Both the position numbers and the translations under genes were made by a program. The notes under the pieces were generated by a model, which ran no database searches, was not told the origin of the DNA, and saw nothing but the letters and a program-made list of their open reading frames with translations. Shown in pieces: positions 1 through 6,757 of a stretch of 55,798 bases of DNA. Source of the stretch: an uncultured Lachnospiraceae bacterium (lineage in GTDB: Bacteria > Bacillota > Clostridia > Lachnospirales > Lachnospiraceae); contig CAJUTU010000026.1 in assembly GCA_910589385.1 (NCBI GenBank), positions 1 to 55,798 on the forward strand. Reading direction: 5' to 3'. How positions within the stretch are numbered: the stretch's first letter is position 1; the number at the start of each line of letters is the position of its first letter.

Positions 1-679
1 GCTCCAGACGGTTCTGCAATGCACCAAAGTCGGAACGCATAGAAGAAATGTTGTCAATTGCTTCATTAATCTTTGCGATTGCCGCTTTTGCTTTTGCAGC
101 AGTAGTAATCTTAGCATCGGTCTCCAAATTAATTGCCGTTCCACTGCCATCACTCTTCTGGATATTGGTTGCAGACATTTTCGCAAGAGTAACTTTAAGC
201 TGATTATTATTGCTTCCGGTTTCACCAACATGAAGAATAACTGCAGCTGGAGCCGCACCATTTTTCCCTGTAAATAAAGTGATTCCATTGAAGTTAGCTG
301 TTGCACCAATTCTGGTAATTTCTTTATTCAATGCGTTAATTTCTTTCTGCATCTCAGCACGGTTAGCAGTAGAGTATGTTCCGTTAGCAGACTGTACAGC
401 CAGCTCAACCATACGGTTCAGCATGGAGTGAACTTCTGTCAAAGCACCTTCTGCTGTCTGTACAAGAGAAACACCGTCGTTAGCGTTCTTCTCTGCTGTT
501 GCAAGACCAGTGATCTGAGCACGCATCTTTTCGGAAATAGCCAACCCTGCTGCGTCATCGCCTGCGCGGTTGATCTTGTAACCAGATGATAATTTCTCTA
601 AGTTCTTTCCTACAGAAGAGTTATTACCTGTTAAATTTCTGTGAGCATTTAATGCTGTAATATTATGTTGGATTCTCAT
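1..679 (-). CDS. fliC: flagellin (first copy), 3' end outside the window
   Basis: Structural flagellin, the filament subunit exported by the flagellar type III apparatus. The start ATG is at 679-677 on the minus strand, behind an AAGGAGG site. About 226 codons are inside the window and the stop lies beyond base 1. The N-terminal D0/D1 region (MRIQHNITALNAHRNL, then NRAGDDAAGLAISEKM) is identical in sequence to the other two flagellins here, while the central part around residues 125-195 differs. The C-terminal helix begins (SSMRSDFGALQNRLE) and is then cut by the window edge. It is divergent from the flagellin at 1260 and shares its leader. No sigma-D-like promoter faces it in the present arrangement, so it is probably silent (inference). 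A glycosyltransferase gene would be expected beyond the edge. Confidence 0.95.
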   Translation of the reverse strand, partial: MRIQHNITALNAHRNLTGNNSSVGKNLEKLSSGYKINRAGDDAAGLAISEKMRAQITGLATAEKNANDGVSLVQTAEGALTEVHSMLNRMVELAVQSANGTYSTANRAEMQKEINALNKEITRIGATANFNGITLFTGKNGAAPAAVILHVGETGSNNNQLKVTLAKMSATNIQKSDGSGTAINLETDAKITTAAKAKAAIAKINEAIDNISSMRSDFGALQNRLE

Positions 680-705
680 AGTATTTCCTCCTTGAATTTG
701 TTTTC

Positions 706-723
706 GGGGACATCCTTTTCCCC
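706..723 (-). promoter_or_regulatory. CsrA-type hairpin in flagellin leader (first copy)
   Basis: Stem GGGGA/TCCCC with AAGGA in the loop, followed about 15 nt later by the Shine-Dalgarno AAGGAGG. A GGA presented in a hairpin loop plus a second GGA in the ribosome site is the layout of the CsrA-repressed hag leader of Bacillus subtilis. That CsrA binds here is inferred; csrA and fliW are not in this window. Confidence 0.5.
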
Positions 724-773
724 ACATATTTTTGTTAAGTTGTTTTAGAAGTATCTTACAGCAAATAAGTATT

Positions 774-873
774 CCTCATCAGACGTGCCGGCTTACGACC
801 TGACTCAGTATCCCCATCCGGAGCCCCGTGTCCGATTGCCTGATCTGGGGCAACGGATTGCGTCCGGTAAAGT
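774..873 (-). repeat. left arm of 100-bp inverted repeat (flagellin leader)
   Basis: Reverse complement of 1061-1160 with no gaps and about 8 mismatches in 100 positions by eye. It belongs to the transcribed leader of the first flagellin. The inner edge of the homology falls inside the 26-bp site at 862-887; beyond it the two sides are unrelated. The arm can fold on itself (ATCCG...CCCC with GGGG...CGGAT, and TCAG...CTGA). Confidence 0.9.
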
Positions 874-887
874 ACACTTTATTAGAC
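862..887 (-). other. putative serine-recombinase crossover site L
   Basis: Read toward the first flagellin, the site has half-site GTCTAATAAAGT, core dinucleotide GT, and half-site ACTTTACCGGAC. The two 12-bp halves are imperfect inverted repeats, whereas the GT core is asymmetric. This 12-2-12 layout is that of crossover sites of the Hin/Gin family. The orientation is opposite to site R at 1047, so recombination would invert the DNA between them. Identification as a crossover site is inference from architecture and from the exact stop of homology here. Confidence 0.7.
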
Positions 888-1059
888 AAAGCGTCTTTAC
901 TTATAAAAATCATGGATTAGAGGACATTTTCTATCCTTATTTACCTGATTGTTAATTACAAGAAGAATAAATTGAAAAAAGTTAAAAAAAGTCTTAAGTT
1001 ATTTGAAATTGTTACGATAATATAAGTGTCAAGAAGTTTTCAGGCAGTCCAGATAAGTG
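875..1059. mobile_element. putative invertible promoter segment between divergent flagellins
   Basis: About 185 bp between the cores of two inverted 26-bp sites. It carries one recognisable sigma-D-like promoter, directed right (995-1020). I find no TAAA-N15-CCGATA-like promoter on the other strand. Flipping the segment would turn the flagellin at 1260 off and the divergent one on. It contains no ORF. The intergenic region 680-1259 is otherwise the two flagellin leaders. Confidence 0.7.
995..1020 (+). promoter_or_regulatory. sigma-D (FliA)-type promoter for the second flagellin
   Basis: TAAG at 995-998 and ACGATAA at 1014-1020 are separated by 15 nt, close to the Bacillus sigma-D pattern TAAA-N15-CCGATAT. 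Transcription should start near 1027, giving a leader of about 230 nt that includes the crossover site, two hairpins and the CsrA-type hairpin. The cognate sigma factor is encoded at 39447-40220. Confidence 0.65.
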
Positions 1060-1072
1060 TACCTTGACGGAC
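1047..1072 (+). other. putative serine-recombinase crossover site R
   Basis: Half-site GTCCAGATAAGT, core GT, half-site ACCTTGACGGAC, read toward the flagellin at 1260. It is the inverted partner of site L (862-887). The upstream half is identical to that of site T at 10226. It lies just downstream of the promoter at 995-1020, so it is transcribed into the leader. Confidence 0.7.
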
Positions 1073-1160
1073 GTAATCCGTTGCCCCAGATCAGGCAATC
1101 GGACACGGGGCTCCGGATGAGGATACCGATTCAGATCGTAAGCCGGCACGTCTGATGAGG
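1061..1160 (+). repeat. right arm of 100-bp inverted repeat (flagellin leader)
   Basis: Ungapped inverted copy of 774-873, about 92% identical. The changes inside its hairpins are partly compensating (for example a G-U pair in one copy is an A-U pair in the other in the TCAG.../...CTGA stem). This suggests the leader RNA fold is kept, but two copies are weak evidence. Confidence 0.9.
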
Positions 1161-1215
1161 GGCACTTGCCTACTGTAGATGCTTCTGGGATAAAAACTAA
1201 ATAAAATCAATATGT

Positions 1216-1233
1216 GGGGAAAAGGATGTCCCC
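1216..1233 (+). promoter_or_regulatory. CsrA-type hairpin in flagellin leader (second copy)
   Basis: Stem GGGGA (1216-1220) with TCCCC (1229-1233); loop AAAGGATG presents GGA. The Shine-Dalgarno AAGGAGG follows at about 1247. The same element stands before all three flagellins of the locus, with different stem bases in the third, which supports selection on the hairpin. Confidence 0.5.
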
Positions 1234-1259
1234 GAAAACAAATTCAAGGAGGAAATACT

Positions 1260-2108
1260 ATGAGAATCCAACATAATATTACAGCATTAAATGCTCACAG
1301 AAATTTAACAGGTAATAACTCTTCTGTAGGAAAGAACTTAGAGAAATTATCATCTGGTTACAAGATCAACCGCGCAGGCGATGACGCAGCAGGGTTGGCT
1401 ATTTCCGAAAAGATGCGTGCTCAGATCACTGGTCTTGCAACAGCAGAGAAGAACGCTAACGACGGTGTTTCTCTTGTACAGACAGCAGAAGGTGCTTTGA
1501 CAGAAGTTCACTCCATGCTGAACCGTATGGTTGAGCTGGCTGTACAGTCTGCCAACGGAACATACTCTACTGCTAACCGTGCTGAGATGCAGAAGGAAAT
1601 TGATGCATTGAACGAAGAAATTACCAGAATTGGTAATACAGCTAACTTCAATGGTATTACATTGTTTGACGGAAGCACTACCAGTATCGTGCTTCACGTT
1701 GGTGAGACTGGAAAATCTGCTAACCAGATTACAGTTACGCTTGCTCCTATGAAATCACAGAGCATCAGCAAAGGTGACGGTACAGCAACAGTTAACTTGA
1801 ATAATGAAGCTAAGATTACAACTGCTGCAGCAGCAAAAGCAGCAATCGGAAAGATCAATGAAGCAATCGACAACATTTCTTCTATGCGTTCCGACTTTGG
1901 TGCATTGCAGAACCGTCTGGAGCACACCATTAACAACTTGAATGTTCAGAACGAGAACATTACAGCAGCTGAATCTCGTATCCGTGACGTAGATATGGCT
2001 AAGGAAATGATGGCTTACACGAAGAACAATATTCTGGTTCAGGCTTCTCAGGCTATGCTTGCTCAGGCAAATCAGGTTCCACAGGGAGTTCTTCAGTTGT
2101 TACAGTAA
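1260..2108 (+). CDS. fliC: flagellin (second copy), probably the expressed one
   Basis: Flagellin of 282 residues, the short-type size common in clostridia. I chose ATG 1260 because it follows AAGGAGG at 7 nt and gives the conserved start MRIQHNITALN; an in-frame upstream ATG at 1212 lies inside the CsrA-type hairpin. N-terminal D0/D1 is residues 1-140. The variable centre is about 141-205. The C-terminal D1/D0 (SMRSDFGALQNRL to VLQLLQ) closes the protein. It lies downstream of the only sigma-D-like promoter in the switch region. A terminator and then a glycosyltransferase gene follow. The first ~275 nt and last ~140 nt are essentially identical to the third flagellin. Confidence 0.97.
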   Translation: MRIQHNITALNAHRNLTGNNSSVGKNLEKLSSGYKINRAGDDAAGLAISEKMRAQITGLATAEKNANDGVSLVQTAEGALTEVHSMLNRMVELAVQSANGTYSTANRAEMQKEIDALNEEITRIGNTANFNGITLFDGSTTSIVLHVGETGKSANQITVTLAPMKSQSISKGDGTATVNLNNEAKITTAAAAKAAIGKINEAIDNISSMRSDFGALQNRLEHTINNLNVQNENITAAESRIRDVDMAKEMMAYTKNNILVQASQAMLAQANQVPQGVLQLLQ

Positions 2109-2127
2109 TTTTCACAGGTATAATTTC

Positions 2128-2165
2128 AGAAAGCGTCGGTCCATTGGCTGGCGCTTTCTTTTTTG
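2128..2165 (+). terminator. intrinsic terminator after second flagellin
   Basis: AGAAAGCG (2128-2135) pairs with CGCTTTCT (2152-2159), with further wobble-containing pairs inside, followed by a T run. It lies between flagellin and glycosyltransferase, so the latter is either reached by read-through or has its own promoter. This would give many more flagellin transcripts than transferase transcripts. Confidence 0.8.
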
Positions 2166-2186
2166 CAGTAAAGGAGACCGATCACT

Positions 2187-4190
2187 ATGAACATACAACT
2201 CAGTATATCCCTGCTTGCATCGGAAAGGGCCGCATCCCTGGAACGGTGCCTGGATTCCCTGCGCCCTCTTATGATGCAGGTGCCGAGTGAATTAATTGTC
2301 GTTTTTACTGGAACCGATGAACGGATCCGGGAAATTGCCGGACGTTATACAGACCAGATTATCCCTTTTACCTGGTGTAATGACTTTTCGGCTGCACGGA
2401 ATGTGGGCTTGAAAGCAGCGCGTGGGGAATGGTTCATGTATATTGATGACGATGAATGGTTTGAAGATACTACAGAAATCCGGGATTTCTTTTTAAGCGG
2501 AGAATGTCAAAATTTTGGCGCGGCATGTTATATTCAGAGGAATTATCTTAGCTGGGATGGCATACGGCGTTCAGACTTCCATGCATTCCGTATGGCCAGA
2601 AACGTACCTGGGATGCATTTTAAAAATCCTATCCATGAAGAAATGGCTCCCCGTCTGGATCCTTGTAAATATTTTGATTCGTATGTGCATCACTATGGAT
2701 ATGTGCTGGAAAATAAATCGGATAAAGAAAAGACAGAACGGAATGTTCCATTGCTGCTTGAATCGATCAATAAAAACCCTTCTTATATAAAAAATTATAT
2801 CCAGCTTGTACAGGAATACTGCACAGAGAGTGATTGGGAAAATGCGGAGAAATATTGTAGAAAAGCGCGCATACTAAAAATGGAAAAGTATGAACGAAAT
2901 TGGTTTCAAGTATATCTTGGAGATATCATATGCGAAAAAGAGGATACTACAAAGGCCGCTCAGGTAATCCTATCTATATTAGAGAAGGAGAAACCCTGTG
3001 AATTGGTCCGCCTGAGCCTTTACAGCAAATTAATTGCATTATATACAGACAGCCAAGAACCGGAAAGGGTTATTCAATATGGAACGTTGTTTGAAAAAAC
3101 TCTTGCTTCCATGGATAAGAAACCCTGGCTCTGGCAAGAGCAGGGATATGGAGGGGCTAATGAAGGAAGGATAAAGGCTCCGGATAAACTGTATCTAGGA
3201 CGGATGCGCTGTGCTGAAGCTGCGCTGAAGCTGGATGACAGCGAAAAAGCAGCATATTTTCTTGACCTTCTTCCCTGGAATGAAGAAGCCTGGATGCAGC
3301 AGTACTATTCTATCTTTGATAAATGGAGAGGGAAATACGGGAGTCGTTTTCTTGAACTCATGAGAAAACTTTCTTATGATGTCCCCTATCTCTGGTTCCA
3401 AAGAGCACGGGATGCAGGCCGGCAAGAGAAATCTGACATCCGGCAGAATAAGTTCCGGCAATGTATAGCTGAGACAGAATCGCTTTATCTACGTCAGCAG
3501 ATATTAAAAGAGGCAATGAACTCAGAAATGGATTTGTCCATATTTATGGATGTACTGGATGTGGAGATTTGGAAAGTGTGTGCAGTTCGGATTGTGGATG
3601 CCACTCATTCCAAAGAACTTTCAAAGATTTATAAGACAGCGGAAAATCTAATGAAAAAAACACCGGTACATGGCCTGTGGCTCTCCAAATTGGTTTTTGA
3701 AAAAGAACTGATCCGCGGCCATTTTTCAGGTGTCAAATTGATAGATGCGCTGTCAGAGTATTGCCAGTGTGTCCTGCAATTCTATCGAAAACAGTATCGA
3801 GAAGAACTGTTTAATGAAGACGGCAGCAGCCTGCTTCCGTGGGACTGTAGATTTGCCGTTCTTACATCAGAAGGGTTGGATAACATGAAGCGCAGAGAAT
3901 TTCCAGAAGCGGTACGCCGATTCCGGTCGGCACTGCGTTATTATCCAGGGATGACGGGGGTGCTCCATGAAGTCATACGTCTGATGGCTGGACAGGCTGA
4001 TAACCCTGCACAGAATGCCGGTGCAGAATTCCAGGCGCTTGCCGCCCAGATGAAGGATGCCCTAAAAGCAATGCTGGAAAAGGGACAGTATGCAGAAGCA
4101 ATGTCCGTTGCGAAACAGTTATCATCCCTTCTTCCTGAGGATTTGGAATTACTGAGGCTGAGACAGAAGATTCTGCATGAAAGTGCATAA
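2187..4190 (+). CDS. family 2 glycosyltransferase with TPR-like C-terminus (flagellin-associated)
   Basis: A 667-residue protein. The GT-A fold of family 2 occupies about residues 1-180: the nucleotide-binding start is NIQLSISLLASERA, the metal-binding acidic motif is YIDDDEW at 86-91, and NPIHEEM follows near 148-154. The rest is helical and repeat-like, with an ENAEKYCRKAR-type TPR. The start ATG follows AAGGAG. A paralogue (11273-13285) sits in the same position behind the third flagellin. Position and duplication point to O-glycosylation of the flagellin encoded just upstream, in the cytoplasm before export. The sugar and acceptor sites cannot be read from sequence. The flagellin link is inference; the fold is well supported. 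Confidence 0.85.
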   Translation: MNIQLSISLLASERAASLERCLDSLRPLMMQVPSELIVVFTGTDERIREIAGRYTDQIIPFTWCNDFSAARNVGLKAARGEWFMYIDDDEWFEDTTEIRDFFLSGECQNFGAACYIQRNYLSWDGIRRSDFHAFRMARNVPGMHFKNPIHEEMAPRLDPCKYFDSYVHHYGYVLENKSDKEKTERNVPLLLESINKNPSYIKNYIQLVQEYCTESDWENAEKYCRKARILKMEKYERNWFQVYLGDIICEKEDTTKAAQVILSILEKEKPCELVRLSLYSKLIALYTDSQEPERVIQYGTLFEKTLASMDKKPWLWQEQGYGGANEGRIKAPDKLYLGRMRCAEAALKLDDSEKAAYFLDLLPWNEEAWMQQYYSIFDKWRGKYGSRFLELMRKLSYDVPYLWFQRARDAGRQEKSDIRQNKFRQCIAETESLYLRQQILKEAMNSEMDLSIFMDVLDVEIWKVCAVRIVDATHSKELSKIYKTAENLMKKTPVHGLWLSKLVFEKELIRGHFSGVKLIDALSEYCQCVLQFYRKQYREELFNEDGSSLLPWDCRFAVLTSEGLDNMKRREFPEAVRRFRSALRYYPGMTGVLHEVIRLMAGQADNPAQNAGAEFQALAAQMKDALKAMLEKGQYAEAMSVAKQLSSLLPEDLELLRLRQKILHESA

Positions 4191-4232
4191 CAGAGTTATT
4201 ATTCTAAAGCTGATAATATGTAAAACTAATTA

Positions 4233-4271
4233 CATCCAGCCTGCAGAAATTTTTCTGCAAAAGGCTGGATG
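4233..4271. terminator. bidirectional terminator hairpin
   Basis: CATCCAGCCT (4233-4242) pairs with AGGCTGGATG (4262-4271), with an inner GCAGAAA/TTTCTGC stem. It lies between two convergent genes. Confidence 0.75.
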
Positions 4272-4290
4272 CATTATTTATGCCGCGGTA

Positions 4291-5970
4291 TTATCCAATC
4301 AAAACTTTTTTCCCCTCGAACGCAAATCCATATTTTCTAATACGTTCTGGCGCAATCCCTTTTGCCCGCAACGCCGCTTCATAATTCTTTTCCTCTATCT
4401 GCTCCAACGCTGCCTGAACAGTATCTTCGAGTGTTTTTTCACCACCTGCCGGATCGTGGACCTTGAATTCTAAAATGATTGCATCCTCCGTAGGACGGCG
4501 GGGTTCCAGCATTACATCATATCTTCCAAACCCACTTTCCCGATTTGACGTAATGTAATATCTATCCGAAAGTTCTACAATGATTCCTAGCACAAAACCA
4601 TGATAAAAGCATTCTGCTTCTTCAGACGGCTTTTTTCCTGTATCAAAATAGCTAAAGGTCTCTAGCGCAACTCTGTTCATATATGCATTCATTGATCTTG
4701 TATCTCCTGATAACAGGGCTTTGATAAAATGGTTGTATGCCGGTGTAAAGTCCATAAACCAGTCTCCCACCATCTGTTCAAACATAAGAGTGACTTCTCG
4801 GTTCGTGAGCACAAGGTCATAGGTTGGACGTTTTTTTGCGTCTAATCCATACTTCTCCACACGCAGATAACCACTTGCCAATAACAAACTCCAGACAGCA
4901 CTCACTTTATGTCCGAGCTGGTTAAAAACAATCTGTTCATCAATCTGTGCACAAAACGATTTACCTGACAACAGGTCTTCCATAGTGATTTTTATATCGG
5001 CGCTGCCTTCACGAATCAGTTTACTAATTAGATTGTTACTACTGGTATTTGCCCAATAAGCAGAAAATTTTCTGAATTTTAAATAGTTTAAAATTGACCA
5101 TGGATTATAAATATCTGTTGTATGCCCAAACGTAAACCCATCATACCAGTCTTTTATTTCTTGTTTTTGGGATGACAGTCCATATTTATCTAAAGAGTCC
5201 CACACTTCCTGCTGTGTAAATCCAAAACTATCTGTATACAGATCGGATGTGGTTGTTACTACAGTTAGATTATTCAAATCTGAAAAAATAGATTCCTTAC
5301 TTACTCGGGTAATCCCGGTCATAAGCGCTCTTTCTAAATAAGGATTCGTTTTAAAAGTGGAATTAAACAGGCTTCTGATAAAAGCAGCTAACTCATCCCA
5401 ATATCCATTTATATAAGCTTCCTGTATCGGGGTGTCATATTCATCTAATAAAATAATAACTTTTTTTCCATAAAAACGCATCAAATAATCGGACATGGCT
5501 CTTATCGAATCTGATGCGAGATTGTTCTCCATATCAACAGAGACTTCCAGATAGGTCTTTTTTTCATCCGCATTTAAATGGCCGCTTTCAAGCAAAAAGT
5601 CATATTTGTTATATAATTTTTTTATAATCTGGCATATTTGCCTTCTTGTGTCTATAAAGGTAGTTTCCTTTACATCTGCAAAGCTCAAAAAAATAACTGG
5701 ATAAGCCCCCTGCAATTCATGGTATTGCGTTTCGTTCCAGATTAACAGGTTGTGGAATAAATCTTTCCGTCCGGCATAATTAACAGAAAAGAAACTTTCT
5801 ACCATATTCAGATTTAATGTTTTACCAAATCGTCTCGGGCGCGTCAACAGGGTTACTGCATCATTATTTTCCCACCATTCTTTAATAAACATTGTCTTAT
5901 CAATATAAAAATTATTACTTGTAATTAAGTGTTCAAAACTTTGATGGCCGATTCCAATTTTCTTTGTCAT
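4291..5970 (-). CDS. AAA-ATPase-like / PD-(D/E)XK nuclease family protein, paralogue 1
   Basis: A 559-residue protein of the clostridial and Bacteroides family that joins an AAA-ATPase-like domain to a C-terminal nuclease-fold domain. A Walker A-like stretch TRPRRFGKT is at about 43-51, and Walker B VIILLDEYD at about 171-179. The C-terminal RYDV...ILEFKV (D485, E501, K503) matches a PD-(D/E)XK core. I chose ATG 5970 behind GGTGAGG rather than the GTG four codons earlier. The family's function is unknown; roles in defence or DNA processing have been suggested only by fold. It is one of three divergent paralogues between the flagellin cassettes, all on the minus strand, with the recombinase gene among them. 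Confidence 0.85.
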   Translation of the reverse strand: MTKKIGIGHQSFEHLITSNNFYIDKTMFIKEWWENNDAVTLLTRPRRFGKTLNLNMVESFFSVNYAGRKDLFHNLLIWNETQYHELQGAYPVIFLSFADVKETTFIDTRRQICQIIKKLYNKYDFLLESGHLNADEKKTYLEVSVDMENNLASDSIRAMSDYLMRFYGKKVIILLDEYDTPIQEAYINGYWDELAAFIRSLFNSTFKTNPYLERALMTGITRVSKESIFSDLNNLTVVTTTSDLYTDSFGFTQQEVWDSLDKYGLSSQKQEIKDWYDGFTFGHTTDIYNPWSILNYLKFRKFSAYWANTSSNNLISKLIREGSADIKITMEDLLSGKSFCAQIDEQIVFNQLGHKVSAVWSLLLASGYLRVEKYGLDAKKRPTYDLVLTNREVTLMFEQMVGDWFMDFTPAYNHFIKALLSGDTRSMNAYMNRVALETFSYFDTGKKPSEEAECFYHGFVLGIIVELSDRYYITSNRESGFGRYDVMLEPRRPTEDAIILEFKVHDPAGGEKTLEDTVQAALEQIEEKNYEAALRAKGIAPERIRKYGFAFEGKKVLIG

Positions 5971-6026
5971 AATATACCTCACCTTATTTTAATACTAATC
6001 TAGATGACAACATCTTCGTAAGTAAT

Positions 6027-6653
6027 TCAGTCCAAAGGCATCTCAAGATAAAGTAGCTCTCTGTACTCCCCAATTCTTTTGTACATCGTACTTCTTCCCA
6101 TATTACAGAGGCTCGCCAGCTCATTGATAGTAAGATGGTTTGCCTCCCACTGTCTGTACAATTCCGGGAAATTATCGGGCATAGGAATGACCGGTTTGCC
6201 AAAGCGGACGCCTCTGGCCTTAGCCGCCGCAATTCCTTCAGCCTGTCTCTGGCGGATATTGTCACGTTCATTTTCGGCTACAAAGGATAGAAGCTGTAGT
6301 ACAACGTCGCTGATAAACGTACCCAATAAATCTTTTGTTTTTGTTGTATCCAGCAATGGCATGTCCAAAATACATATATCTGCTTTCTTTTCTTTTGTAA
6401 TGATGCTCCATTGCTCCATGATCTCCTGATAGTTTCGTCCAAGTCTGTCAATACTCTTTACAATGATCAAGTCTCCCTCCTGGATAAGGGACAGCATTTT
6501 TGCATATGCAGGACGCTGAAAATTTTTACCGCTTTGCTTGTCAATGTAAATGTTATTCTCATTTACGCCAGCTTCCTGCAGTGCGATCATCTGCCGTTCG
6601 ATATTCTGCTCCCGTGTCGAAACCCTGATATAACCGTATACGTTACCTTTCAT
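6027..6653 (-). CDS. serine recombinase, DNA invertase Hin/Pin family
   Basis: A 208-residue small serine recombinase, the usual length of invertases. The catalytic domain starts YGYIRVSTREQ with nucleophile Ser12. Arginines of the SIDRLGRN motif and the long E helix (AENERDNIRQRQAEGI) follow. The C-terminal helix-turn-helix is LTINELASLCNMGRSTMYKRI. The start ATG has GGAGG at 8 nt. It lies between the flagellin cassettes, about 5 kb from sites L and R and 3.6 kb from site T. Pairing this enzyme with those sites is inference by analogy with hin and the hix sites; it could instead be a resolvase of a lost transposon. Confidence 0.9.
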   Translation of the reverse strand: MKGNVYGYIRVSTREQNIERQMIALQEAGVNENNIYIDKQSGKNFQRPAYAKMLSLIQEGDLIIVKSIDRLGRNYQEIMEQWSIITKEKKADICILDMPLLDTTKTKDLLGTFISDVVLQLLSFVAENERDNIRQRQAEGIAAAKARGVRFGKPVIPMPDNFPELYRQWEANHLTINELASLCNMGRSTMYKRIGEYRELLYLEMPLD

Positions 6654-6757
6654 GCTTGTACCTCCTACATTTAATCATTTGTTCTAATAACGCGCCATAT
6701 TTATGATAGCAGGAGGATACGGACGGCCGCAAAAAATTTCATTTTACGGCAGACTTA

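Noticed and set aside
1061..1200. CTGATGAG in the flagellin leaders resembles the hammerhead ribozyme core
   Set aside because: The required GAAA strand and cleavage-site stem are absent in both copies, and the motif lies within a simple hairpin.
1..2108. Whole inverted flagellin pair as an assembly artefact
   Set aside because: The two copies differ in the coding centre and at several leader positions, and the homology breaks exactly at the 26-bp sites, which an artefact would not produce.
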